Below, one piece after another: positions 10,421 to 23,040 of a stretch of 64,000 nt of DNA. Numbering within the stretch: position 1 is the first letter of the stretch; every line of letters begins with the position of its first letter. Under the pieces are notes generated by a model. It ran no database searches and had not been told where the DNA came from. It worked only from the letters and a program-made list of their open reading frames with translations. This DNA comes from Chamaelirium japonicum (lineage: Eukaryota > Streptophyta > Magnoliopsida > Liliales > Melanthiaceae): contig OX393550.1 in NCBI GenBank assembly GCA_947650365.1, forward strand, positions 51,771,879 to 51,835,878. Direction: 5' to 3'. A program made the translations under genes and the position numbers.

Positions 10421-10889
10421 TGAAATACTATAGAGGGCATTTTCATTCACAGTATTTCAAAGTCCTTAAGCTTAATTGATCTCTTTGTCAGGGACGGCTC
10501 ACTAAGTCCCCGAAGAAAATATTCAATGACGTGCTTCAATTTGAGTTTGATGCACTAAAACAGTCATGCAGGATTTCAAGACGTAATGAACTTGGCTGAT
10601 ACAACTGATACAGAAACATCAGGTGTTCATATGCTCTATGATACAGTTTTATCAAGCAAAAAAAAGAAGAAGAATCAATTCAGCAAGAGTAACCCAAAAA
10701 CCCTGCAACAACAAATCGGACAAACAACAGGCAGCAACGGACAACAAGTGGTACAACAATCACGGAAAGAATGGGACACTCGTCATGCTGAGCAAATGTA
10801 CAGCAGGCAGCAACGGACGGCGCCAAGGTCGTCAGAAAGTGAATCGAGCACGCGCATGCTTTGATGGCGAAGCATGCAACACACGGATC

Positions 10890-11039
10890 CTATATACGGT
10901 CTCTGGCGGGATGTCCGATAAGTCTGCACTGCTCGGGGAGCAACGAGCATATGACTTGCCCGTTCACGTTGAGGAGCTCACCGTCGATACCGCACCCGTT
11001 GTGGCTGATCATCCCGGGCTTAACCTTCACCGACTTCAC
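10890..11039 (-). CDS. LCBK1: LCBK1 terminal coding exon 8
   Basis: A 150-nt exon encoding residues 711-759 and a TAG stop. It contains VKSVKVKPG, NGCGIDGEL and LLPEQCRLIGHPARDRI, the conserved C-terminus of the family. The acceptor is GCAG|GTG. The 3' UTR should continue to lower coordinates (about 10889-10580). I found no unambiguous poly(A) signal. Confidence 0.94.
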   Translation of the reverse strand: MKSVKVKPGMISHNGCGIDGELLNVNGQVICSLLPEQCRLIGHPARDRI

Positions 11040-14000
11040 CTGCAATAACCGACAATCACGCGTCAATAGGCTCGGAAACAAGAGGTTGAACTAAGATGGA
11101 AATGAACGACGGATGACTACAAAAACCATAACCAAGTAACCAACTATCATTATCCCAGATATCCGTGGCCACCTTTAGGAATCATCATGTTGGGAAAACA
11201 AGCCAATTCCCTCATCGTGCTGATATGGGGATTCGGTAATTTCACAAACATAGAAATAGAGATGAGTAAAGAAGAAGAGACACCGGATTTACATAGAAAA
11301 CCCCTTCGATGTGAAGGAAAAACAACAGGGAGAGAGGAATCCTCTACACAAAATGTGTAGAAACACCTTCTCAAGCCGCGCAACCGTAGCTTGAGGCACT
11401 CACAAGTCACAACACTCACTTACCACCACAAAACTCCCTCTCACACACCTTAGAGAGGATCTCTTACAGCACCCTTGTGTAGACTTCTACTAATTGGAAT
11501 TTGCTGACACTCATCCTCACTCTTTTATGTAGAGAAGGCTGCCCTTTGGTCTTCCCGAATCCAGAGAACCATAAATGAAAAACACTCCCAAGCACCACCC
11601 ACCATCCAAGGTCAAGGTGCATGAAGATGACCCCTGGGAAAGTGAAAAAAAAAAAAAAACATGACACAACCCAAGAAACAAATACATGGCAACAAACAAG
11701 TGCATGCACCATGCGATAATGGCCCAAGTCAAAGTGCATGGAGTCCAAAGCTAAGTGTGGATCACATGTGTGCTATAATCCTCCACATGAGAAACGAAGC
11801 TTGCTCAGCACATCTTCGTCATTCATTTTGATAACCATGGTGCTAACTACATTGATGCAAGCTCTTCAAAAACCCTAGCTCATGACTTTCATCCATGTTA
11901 TTCCAGGTTTGCCGTGAATTTTATCCTCTACATCCACCTTGGCATTCATAACTTCAGCATATTTAGCTTATGTAGTTGGGCCCCCTATATAATCAAACAA
12001 TTCTTGCTAGGTAAGTATGCAACATGCTTGACCTTATTTCCATTCATGTGAAATGGCAATCATTTTGATTACCATGCTGCTAACTACATTGATGCAAGCT
12101 CTTCAAAAACCCTAGCTTGTGACTTCATCCATGTTATTCCAGGTTTGCCGCGAGTTTTATCCTCTACATCCACCTTGACATTCTTAATTCCACCATCTTT
12201 AGCTTATGCGGTTGGACCCCCTATATAATCAAACAATTCTTGTCATGCAAGTATGCAACATGCTTGACCTTATTTCCATTCATGTGAAATGTTCTTTACG
12301 CCTCAGAAGTACATATGGATATACGACTCAATAGAAGCACCATTCACCATGTTCTGGCATAATACAAGTCTATGTTTCTCTATACATAATTCGGTATATA
12401 ATAGATCAAGGTAAGAAAAGTGAATACACAGGATATTGCTCAGTAATCCCACCTTTTTTGAAGATAAAAAACAAAACGTAAGCATGTATATAGACTAAAT
12501 GTCAAAATTCCAAGGCATAATCATAAAAAGATGGCGGCAGTTAATCGTGTACATCACCATGCAGTCATGAACACAAACAATACATTTTTCTGTTGAAAGA
12601 ACCACTTCTTCCTATGTTTTATCGAGTTTGGGACATGCCCCCTGGAGTGAGCAAGTACCGGCCAACACTTTTAATTTGAGACTCACAACTTGAGAAAAAA
12701 CGCATTTCATATAAAAATATAAAACAACACTTGGCCATACATCCCTGGTTACGCACTGACAAATCCAACGGCTGAATAATATCGCAGATCTCACCCACAA
12801 TGGAGGAAAGCTCCGTTGTTAAGTGAATTAGATTACCAGGTCTGCCCATACTTCATAATCTAATTTACAATAGAGCCACTGAATCTACAGGGCTTTCCTT
12901 CGTTGCAGATGAGAGGAATAATCCAACAGCTGCGTAGTTAGATAAGTATTGTTCTTTCGTATAATATCTTAGTTCCATTAACTTTAACTCCCAAGTGTTA
13001 GCTGAGTTCACTAGTTAATTGAAAACGCATAGTTTTCACCAAAAAAAAACTCAATATAACATTCCAGTACATCGTTCTTTTAAACCAGACGCTCCTTGTA
13101 GGCTATTGCAATTGAAAATGCAGACCTCATAAAAAAAATCAATATCATATTTAAGTACATCTTTCTTCTTTAACACCCACCAGTATACCTTTGTTGGTAC
13201 TCTTACAGTCTTACCATATGTTTAGCATGTGTTAAATCTACTCTCTAAATCATTTCATCATTTATCTAAGAAACCAACCTCCATGCTTGATCTTCCTCGT
13301 ATGAAGTGAAGCTGGTTGCAAGAAAATGTTATCTTTTCTAATGTCTTCATCACCCATCCCCATAAGCTCATAGTGCAGAAAGTTCAATCTCATGGCAATC
13401 AGTGCAATTTGCATCTCACCCTTATTATTTTATAGGTCTGTTAAGAAAGCCAGTTAACCAAACTGCCCAATTTTCTAGCACAATAGATATTTCATTATGC
13501 CCCAGCTCTTTCTTAAATTATGCAAATATATGGATATTTCTGTGTGTTACTCCTAATTGCGCTTATTCTAAATTTTCTTTTTGGCAACCTATTCACTAAC
13601 TTTTGCGGCAACCTTTCATTATGCCCCAACTCTTTCTTAAATTATGCAAATATACGGATATTTCTGTGCGTTACTCCTAATTGTGCTTATTCTAAATTTT
13701 CTTCTTGGCAAAGTATCTATTCACTAACTTTTGCGGGCAACCTTCTATTGCCCTTAACCCCATCACCCTTCACTAAAATTGTACCTTTTTTACCTTAGCG
13801 CACCTAATTGATAATTATGTAGTCCTCCTCACCTAGATTTATTTGTAGAAATGATCCCACATGAGGTGAGTAGTTTCAAACAACCATAACCAACAAACAT
13901 TGGTGAGTGAATGACACAAATAAAACAAATCCCCATTAAGCATTGATCAGTGAATCACAAATAAATACAGAAAAATGAAGGTTATACCAATGTATGGAGG

Positions 14001-17000
14001 AGCACTAATAACATGAATTAAGTCCATGAGAAAACAAGTGGGAAGTTAATGCATGATAAAAAAGCTGATCGTTATTTTCAACTATGCACGGAAATCAAGG
14101 CAGCCGAATGACCAGAATTTTATGTCACTACGTTCTAATTTTCATTAGCTTCACTTTTGTTTTTAGTTTTATGTCAATTAGATGCGTGGACAAAAAATCA
14201 TGAACATTTTTATTCTATTCTAACACGTGAGGATTGGTTCGCACTCATTGATTATTAGTTGGCTAAATAATATTATAATAGACATCTGTCGGATAGGTCT
14301 AATCCAAAGTATCAGATCAAAGAGCCTTTAGTTCAAACTCATCGGTTGCGATTGAAGGACTCTTAGATAGACAAACCCTTAAATAATGGCTGCTGCCTTT
14401 TTCTCTCCCCTAGATGCACAGATCCCAAGGCCCGCAGGATGTCTTCTCGGTAACCGTGACACCAGAGGTAATTCATCCCCTTCTCCCATACATTCTCTCC
14501 CCCTCTCACATACACTTGGGATTCTTTTTTGTACCCAAAAAAGATCTTGCAAACATATAGTATGGAAAAATAAAATATTGTCTAATTTTCTCTTTTTATC
14601 TTCTATTGTCCGCATCCAAAGGCCCCTATTTTCCTATCCAACGGCCATGATTAAAACCCTAGATCCTCTTCTTTGGGCTAATAAAACTAAAAATCTGAAG
14701 AAAATTCAGATCGAGAAAATCTGAGAAAGATACTCTTTGGAGGCGACAATAGTCCCTCGATATATCTTCCCTCAACACAGATTCATCTAGCCCTTCTTCC
14801 CTTCATCTAATCCGTTAGTTCTTACCCCTCCATCTCAAACCTCTTTTTGTGCAGAATTTCTGCACTTGAGTTTCTTTTTCCCAATCACCAACTCCATCTA
14901 AGCTTCGAACCTCTTTCTTCCGGACCACCTTCTCACTTCCCGCAATTTCTCTCGTTTTGGGAGTTCTTTGTGAGAATCGGCAATGCCAAGTTACTTTTCG
15001 GGCTACGGTACAATGGTAAAATCTTTCCAAAGGTAGTCATTGGCCTCCACCCTTCTTTTTTATCCTTTTGGCCATATTTCTACTTTATAGGCTAAAATCT
15101 GCATGCTGTATTTACATTACAGCATACCTATTTTCAGCACGAATTAATCCCATATGCTAGAAATTTGATACATCTTTACGGGAGATCCTTCCTAAGCTTT
15201 TTGTGCCCACCTTAGATACATGATTTACTGAATTTTGTCTTTGTTTATAGTAAAATCTGCACTGAAATTGTTTTGTTCATTACATCATGTTCAGTATTTG
15301 TTGGCTCTTTTGATAGTCTGACTTGCAAAGTTCACAACTGAATGCACGACATATTGTTAGGATAATATCTACTCGTGTTTAAAGTGCTGAAATTAATTAA
15401 AGAGCAATTGTTTTAACAAGCGTGCCTACATCAGAAGTGATGAGGAACTAGAGCATATAGGAACTGTCGATACAACAAACATTGCTGGCAAAATATGTTA
15501 AAAATGCAAGTGAAGTATTCCTTGGTAGTTTACATTTTTTTACATTTATCACTAGTTTCTAACACGTTTCTGATGCATTCAAAAAATAAAAGGAAAATGG
15601 ATTACATGCTTCTTAGTATCTGTGGCTGGGAAACATGCTTCTCAGTATCTGAGGCGAAAACGAATGGAGGGTCAAAGGTCTATGTGGGAATTATAAGCAC
15701 AAATACTTTTTATCAACTAATAATACAAGCATCTGATCTTGGTTAACCTTGAAACAAGCTTAGTTGATAGATAGTGCAGAAAGAAAATGCCTTCTCACAT
15801 GAGAATATAAGAAGTAACTTACCTTCACATATTCCACAAAGGGCAACGAAAGATGCCGGCCAAACTGTAGACGCACGAAAAATTTTAATAGCTTCATTCT
15901 CCCACTTCCATGGACCAGAAGCAAGTCCAAACTGTTATCGTCATGCTCAGCTTTTGGTGCAATAACCTGAGAACTTAAACTCTGGACAGTCTTGCATGAA
16001 TGATTGCATACCAAGATACCAATAAATTTCCCCTTCTTAATTACCCACTTTTCTTCTAACTTAGGAACAAGTTCCTGTTTTATCCCTAGTTCAATGTCTT
16101 CTGGTGGCCCTGGCAGCTCAATGGGATTTTCAGCTTCCCAGTTAGGCTCAGTATCCCAATTTGGCTCGGAATCCCACTTCGGTTCGGAGTCCCAAAAGGG
16201 ACCTGGATCAGACATTGTTGAGGAAATATCTTCTTTGTCATTCAATGCTGGGGCTGCCCAAGAACACCTGGAATCATTTGCAGCAGTCACGCCAGACCAA
16301 CCTTTATCAGTCCGTGACCTTGATCTGGTCCTTGGCCAGTTAGGGTTGGTTGAAAGTTGAGGTTGCGGGTGAAGGACTTCTTCTGGTTCTTCTGTCAAAT
16401 TGGTTCTCCCCAACGATATACGTTTTGATTTCGAATCAAGACCGCGAACATACTCCGATGGCTCAGTGCTCGCAAGGGTGCTACCTGTTGTGTCCAAGTC
16501 CCCAGACATCCTGCTTGGGCTCATAATTGAATCAATACTGGACAAACTGGAAGCCCTGGGGATGCCTTCTTTTCTTGACCTCCGCATTATGTCTGTATAG
16601 AGGTCTGACATATCAATCCTTTCTTGATCTTCTGAAGCCTTTCCCTCAGAGTTTTTTACGCCCTTCGACACAGGAAGATACTCCAACTCAAAGCTGTACT
16701 TGGGCAAGCATAAAAATTTGAGAAAACCAGCCACAAAATACCGAAGAGGGCCAAAACGCTTCTGATATCTCTCCGAGAGTTCCAAGACTGCAACAAAGAT
16801 AAAGGGGGAAATACCTTCAAGACAAGCATCTCAGAAATTCAGATGTGCAATAGGCGTTGCATAGAGATTAAAGCAATATAGTACATTAATATGATCTATG
16901 ATTATTTTTCGTTTTTTATAATTTCCTAATGCAGGAAAAGACCCACAAGATGGGGCCACAAAAGAGAAAGCCTCAATGATTACAAAGGGAGGAAAACCAT

Positions 17001-20000
17001 CCTTATATCTATAATAAATGCTAATCGATGTTCCATATTATTACAAATGTACCACTATGTCAAGATACAGCCAGCCATCCATCAAAATCCAACGATTCAC
17101 TTTTTAATTTTTGAATTTTGTAATTTGGACCAAGATAGGAAGTGAGGCGGGTTTAACAATAATTCAACTTTAAACTTTTGAATTTTGAAATTTGTGCAAA
17201 GATAGGAACGGATGTGACAGTTTCGACTAAAAAAAAAACGTCCATTACAAATTCACCTCTCCGATTTTTTACAAATCGCAAAGTGTGTTATACCCAACCC
17301 TCATCGGTGAATCGCACGTTGATAATTCACCTCTCCCTATCATTCCCGATTTGAAATGGATGGCCCGAACTATATCACAACCGTCCATTACAGCCAGACC
17401 TAGCCGCCTTCGGTGAATCACATTGATCTCGGCAGTATGTAAAAGAACGGTTATGAGTAGATTTTGGCAAAAAAAAAAAAATGAGATCTCGTAATCACCT
17501 CCTGATCATTCCACTCTCTGATTCCCAACACCCCCCCCCCCCAAAAAAAAAAAAGCACAAAAGAACAGCTCCCTGACCTCGTCACCTAATAACCCGACCG
17601 AGGCCCCCCCTCCCCCCCTCCAATTTCGTCACTTCAGTTGCCCCCTCTCCGAATTTGTAAAATTACAATTGTCCATTACATCCAGCCCGCATCGGTAATC
17701 ACACTGATCCCGACTAGATGTAAAAGAACGGCTGAGAGTTAGTTTCGGTAAAAAAAAATGATAGATCTCGTAATCACCTATCCCGATCATTCCCCTCTCC
17801 GATTTCGTCGCTCCAGTTCCCCCCGTCCCCCACCACCACTGCCTAAAATCCCAGTGATCCAAACGAACGGCTCCCTTACCCAGTCGCCTAAAAACCCGAT
17901 CGCGTTCCCCTCCCCCCTCCGATTTCATCACTCCAGTTGCCCCCTCTCCGATTTCATATAATTACAATCGTCCATTACACCCACGCCCCATAGATGAATC
18001 TCATTGATCCCGACTGGATGTAAAAGAACGGTTGAGTAAATTTCGGTAAAAAAACAAAAATGAGATATCCCGTAATAGGTCAAGTTCACAATAATGAGAG
18101 ATCCAGTTCAAGTTAATGCAAGACTGTTTCTTATTAGGTTTGGCAGTAATAGGTCAAGTTCATTAACATATGACTGGATCAACAGGTAAAGTAGACTTTA
18201 AAGGTAGTAGATATAAAGTGCTTATCAGATTGTAACTTATGATTCCGAGGGTAGCTTTTAAAATATATTACATGCTTGGGTAGCTCATAAAGTGTCCAAA
18301 GTTCAGAAATGCTTGATATAGAAATTTAAATCAACTACCAAAGTATTAGTTCTTTCATGGATGGAGATGGAAGGAAGGATACGTTGAATATTCATTATTT
18401 TTTATTAGGTTTTAAGTATTTAAAGGCTAACCAGAAAGTAACAGTATTATATTAAGTTAGGCTTGTTTTTATCAAAATATTCTTTACCAAAACATTTTTT
18501 GGCAGTCATGTGCAATTTTAGTTCTTGAACTTTTTTAAGGTCTATGCACAAGTGTTCAAAATAGAACTTAAGGGGCCAAAGTGAAACTAAGGGTATAATT
18601 CAGGGGGGATTTTTGTATTTTGCCCAAATTTTTATCAGCTACAACTTATTTAGAATGATTAGAACTAAATAAATTCAAAGCATATATAACTAAATGATTT
18701 ATGTAACTCATATCTTATAAAACCTAATCCTATATAATAATGATGAAATGCATAAGCTCTATCTATATTTTTCTAGGTGGCAACAGACAGAATGCACCTA
18801 GATGGCATACCTTTCCCAAATGCCAAGGTTGCCACCATGTCAACTCTGATAGTAACAATGGAAGAAGGGACAACCTTCATAATACAAGTACAAATTTTCT
18901 TGAGATAGGACAGATGATGCAAAACAGGCACACAACCACCAATTTCATCCAGGTAAGACTATTCCGTTTTGCCCAAAAAAGAAGTATGGTTTAGAAGTCT
19001 TCAATGAACTTGTTTGACTTGTCAAAAACTCAAGTTTATGGAAAACTAATGAGTTTGTATTTAAATTAACATTATCTGAACATGATATTACTCCAAACAC
19101 AAATCATTCAGTAAAGCTTTTTTTCTTGCTTTCATCAAATACAGATATATTTCAATACAGAAAAACTATTTTTTGCTTTCCTTTAGACAGGGTCCCTATG
19201 GTTATCCCTTAATGGTTGGTCTCATCTCTATTCCAATCTTATGTTTTCAATCAGTTAAGTGATCACAGTCAAACCAAGGTAAATAGGTGAATATATATAC
19301 ACACAAAGAATAGACTATTGACTAATCATTACTAAGAGAAAGCCATCACAGAAATTTTCACAAATTTGAGGATTGTCTGGTTGAACATGAAATGGAATCA
19401 GTAGATGTGCCATAGATTAGTATAACACTGTAGTAACAGTATGATTGAAACAGTTCTTGTGTACACAAAAGCCAGATAGGGTGTTTAACAAAGTCTGGAA
19501 GTAATTTTGCAGTACGGTCTCTATAAATGGACAAACCTTCGGGAGATAGCAGTGTAGAAAATCATTTAGAAGCTCTGCGGAGAGTAAACCAAGCTGGCAT
19601 GACGCATGAGACCTGCTGACCATCTTGTCTAGCCACCAAAATTAATGGCTAAAATGTCAACTGTTTGGCCATACAATACGAGAACGACTGCAATCAACAT
19701 AATTGACCAAGCGCATTACTCAGACTGAACAGAGGGAATTAATGAACGTGGAGGGAAGAGGTCCTATGTTCTTCATTGCTAGAAAACTTGCTGTGCAAGA
19801 TTAGAACTTTGATCACACAGCTGCTACCCCAATTTCCGAAAAAGGTTGTTTATAATCAAGTTGGGTATGACAGAATTTGACCAATCCAGAAGAATAGTAC
19901 ATCTTAGCTTTGCTAAGGCAGTGTTTGGTTTCAAGGGAAGTGGAGGAAGAGAATGAAAAACATGACAAACAGAGAAAGAGAAAGAGGGATGTAAATGAAT

Positions 20001-22964
20001 GTAGTCTTTCCTTCCATTGGTTGTTCACAAAAATCACCAAGAAATTTAAGAGAATTCCAATGAGTAATTTTCCATGTTTGGTTGAGCAAGTATAGAGAAC
20101 AAAAGACCTTTTTAACTAGTAGATCTGTGTCACAAGTAGTAAAAACCAACAACTACTAGACCGCTATGATATTAATCAACATTAAAATAATCAGAGCTTG
20201 TGATTTTCTGTAAGTACTTCTAACTAACAATACGAACCAGATAACTATGTAGAATGGATTCAATGGAGTTCCCATGCTGAGAACATGGCTTGAAATTTCG
20301 CTGAAATATTTTGGTTTCGGCCGGGCCGAAACAAAAGAGGGTTCGAACCAAGGACCGGTTTCGATTTCAGTGAAATTTCAGAATTTCGGACCAATTTCGA
20401 GAAGTTCGGCCGAAATTGTGGGGGCCCACCAAAATTTCGAACGAAACGGTGAGGGACTACCGAAACCAGGCACATTACGCCCTTTTCAATGAGATTCCGA
20501 CCGAAAGCAACGGGGGCTCACCGAAACCAAGTGCTACCCCCATCTCGATGTTGATTTTAACAAAATTGATCATTTCGAGCGCATTTCAATAATTTCGACC
20601 AAAATCAGTTCACAGATTTGGTAAAACCAATGGGCTGGTTTCAGTGGGACTGAGACTTTAAATGGGGCCGGTTTTTACCGCAACCATCGGATTTCGACTA
20701 GCATCTATCGGATTTTGTCGGACTTCGCCAAAATTTAACTGATTTTGACTAAAGTTGTCGGATCTTGCCGCCGGAATCGTCAAATTTTATCGCCAGATTC
20801 GCCGAAATCGTCAGATCTCGTCGGAATTCGTCGTCAGATTTCACCGAAATCGCAAGATCTTGCCCCCGGATACGTCGAATCTCGTTGGATTTCACCGTCT
20901 GATTCACCAAAATCACCAGATCTCACCCCTGGACTCTCCGGAATCAATGGATCTTGCCTGTTATCGCCGCCAGATTAGTTGGATCTCGTCGGAACCGCCG
21001 TCAGATTTCGCTGGAACCGCCGTCGAATTTCGCCGGAACCACCACCAGAATTGTCAGATTTTGCCATTGGATTCGCTCGGATTTCGACCAATGTCATCCT
21101 CACCGCCCTCACTGACACAGTTGTCTCTGCCACCACTGCCCTCGTCAACGCAGTTATCTCTGCCACCACTGTCGTCGCCGACGCAATCGTCTCGACAGGT
21201 ATCTTTCCGATGTTCTCGCCAGCATCTAAATTGTGCGATAGCTATGTACGTACATATCATTCCCGTTGAAGAGCTGGTCACCGGTGGATGGCGTATGTGG
21301 GATGTTCCAGTAGACTTTGTATATATGGGATAAGTCGTAATATTCTTTAGAATGGGATGGAACGCAATGATATAAGCCGTACATCAAGAACAGTTTTCTT
21401 TTTTTTAGAAGAACATGGATGGAGATATTATTTGATGAGAGGCGTGTTGAGGTACGTATGTGTTATATTGTCGAGAGAACTAATAAATGAAGCGGTAAAG
21501 TGAAGGAGAATAGAGAGAACGACTGTTGAGAAAATGGGAAAGACAAACTTTAAATAATGGGACGAGGTGAACACGATGACGTTAAACAAAAGAATGTAAA
21601 TATATCATATATGATGATTATCAATTTTTTTCCCAATTTATTGATATTCCATCTTGGTTATGACGGTTCATGCAAACTTACTATTGTTTGGTGTGTTTTC
21701 TAAAAACAATTCATATAAATATGTGCAACACAACTATAAAAGATTTAAAAAAACATCCAAATACCTATTTTTTACCATTTCAAAAAATTTCCTCATTTTG
21801 GCCGAATTTTCAGTTTCAGACTTTCAGTCAAAACCAAAACTAGACACAAAACCCAAATTAAAAACCATGGTTGGGAAGACATTGTTGTATACAACCTTCT
21901 TCCTTCACGAATTTTGGCAAACTCCCACAAAGTTTCTACTATGACTCCATAATAGAAGAGGGAGATTTGGGAGGTAGCCGAGGGTTAGTTAGGTGTGTTT
22001 GTAGAGGCAAATAGTCTCATTATGGAAAAATATCATGGAAGAATATAAGATAGTGGAAAAAAATGCGATGATTTTAAGACCCCATGGAAGAGGATATGGT
22101 GGATGCAAAGATAGGAAAATCATTGAGTGGAGGAAGTGGTAAGGATAGAGTGGAGGAAGTGGTAAGGATAGACTGATAGAGACCTCATTCCAAAGGCAGC
22201 AAGATCTAGAAGTGGCAATGATCCTCACTCCAATAGCTTTCCCGCCAGGCAGTGGACAAAAGATCTCTCTTAAATGTGTGGGTTCTACCGATGGCATCAG
22301 AGCTCTGTTCATACGATGTGAGTACCAGGATGGCAGAAGACTTCACTCCAACATAAACGGATTCCAGTGATCGGCGTGGAGCTCTCTTCAAATAGTAGTT
22401 ATAGCGGTTGTAGATCACAATGCATAGGCATAGTCCGGTTGTGGGAACGATAGGGCTTGGGGAAGCATGGTGCATGGAGTAAAGATACAAGGAGCCTGAT
22501 AACTAACCTTTACTTTGATCTCTCCAATCATTCTATATGTTTCTCTTTGTTTATGATGAGGACAGGATCCGACGACTGCATTGCCTCTACAAGTGACAAG
22601 CCTTTGACTGCCCAATTATATTTTTTATTGTTTTATTTAATTAATTTTGTTGCAATTAATCAAAGTTAATATAGACTTGTTGTGCAAGTCACTTTTTATG
22701 GCTTTTTAGTTTCACATCGCTTGTGGAACCATCTGCATGCAATCTTGCCTCTTATTTCTTTTAGATGAATTATATGATGAAGAAAATAATTAGCTTGCGA
22801 GTTTAGGGTTTCATGGGTTGGAATCCATCAGAGGTGGATTCATCGAATCCGATGGACTCCGAACTAAGAAGCACAGATACGGATACAGGATACGAGTATG
22901 ACACAATATGGGTGTGACGAAGAGACAAATTTTAAAAAAGTAGGACACGGGTACAACTAGGATA

Positions 22965-23040
<76 letters not shown>

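Larger units (their letters stand above)
11040..15822 (-). other. LCBK1: LCBK1 intron 7 (4783 bp)
   Basis: GTAAGT...GCAG. It contains a probable LTR (11187-11780), a 237-bp tandem duplication (11825-12292) and a 124-bp one (13493-13745). 14380-15100 is CT-rich with short plus-strand ORFs (one starting MAAAFFSPLDAQ) that I could not assign. 12300-13400, 13750-14380 and 15100-15822 hold nothing recognisable. Confidence 0.85.

Noticed and set aside
14386..14724. Possible plus-strand gene start MAAAFFSPLDAQIPRPAGCL in intron 7
   Set aside because: A GT donor-like site follows, but I found no convincing second exon or family match. Too weak to list as a gene.
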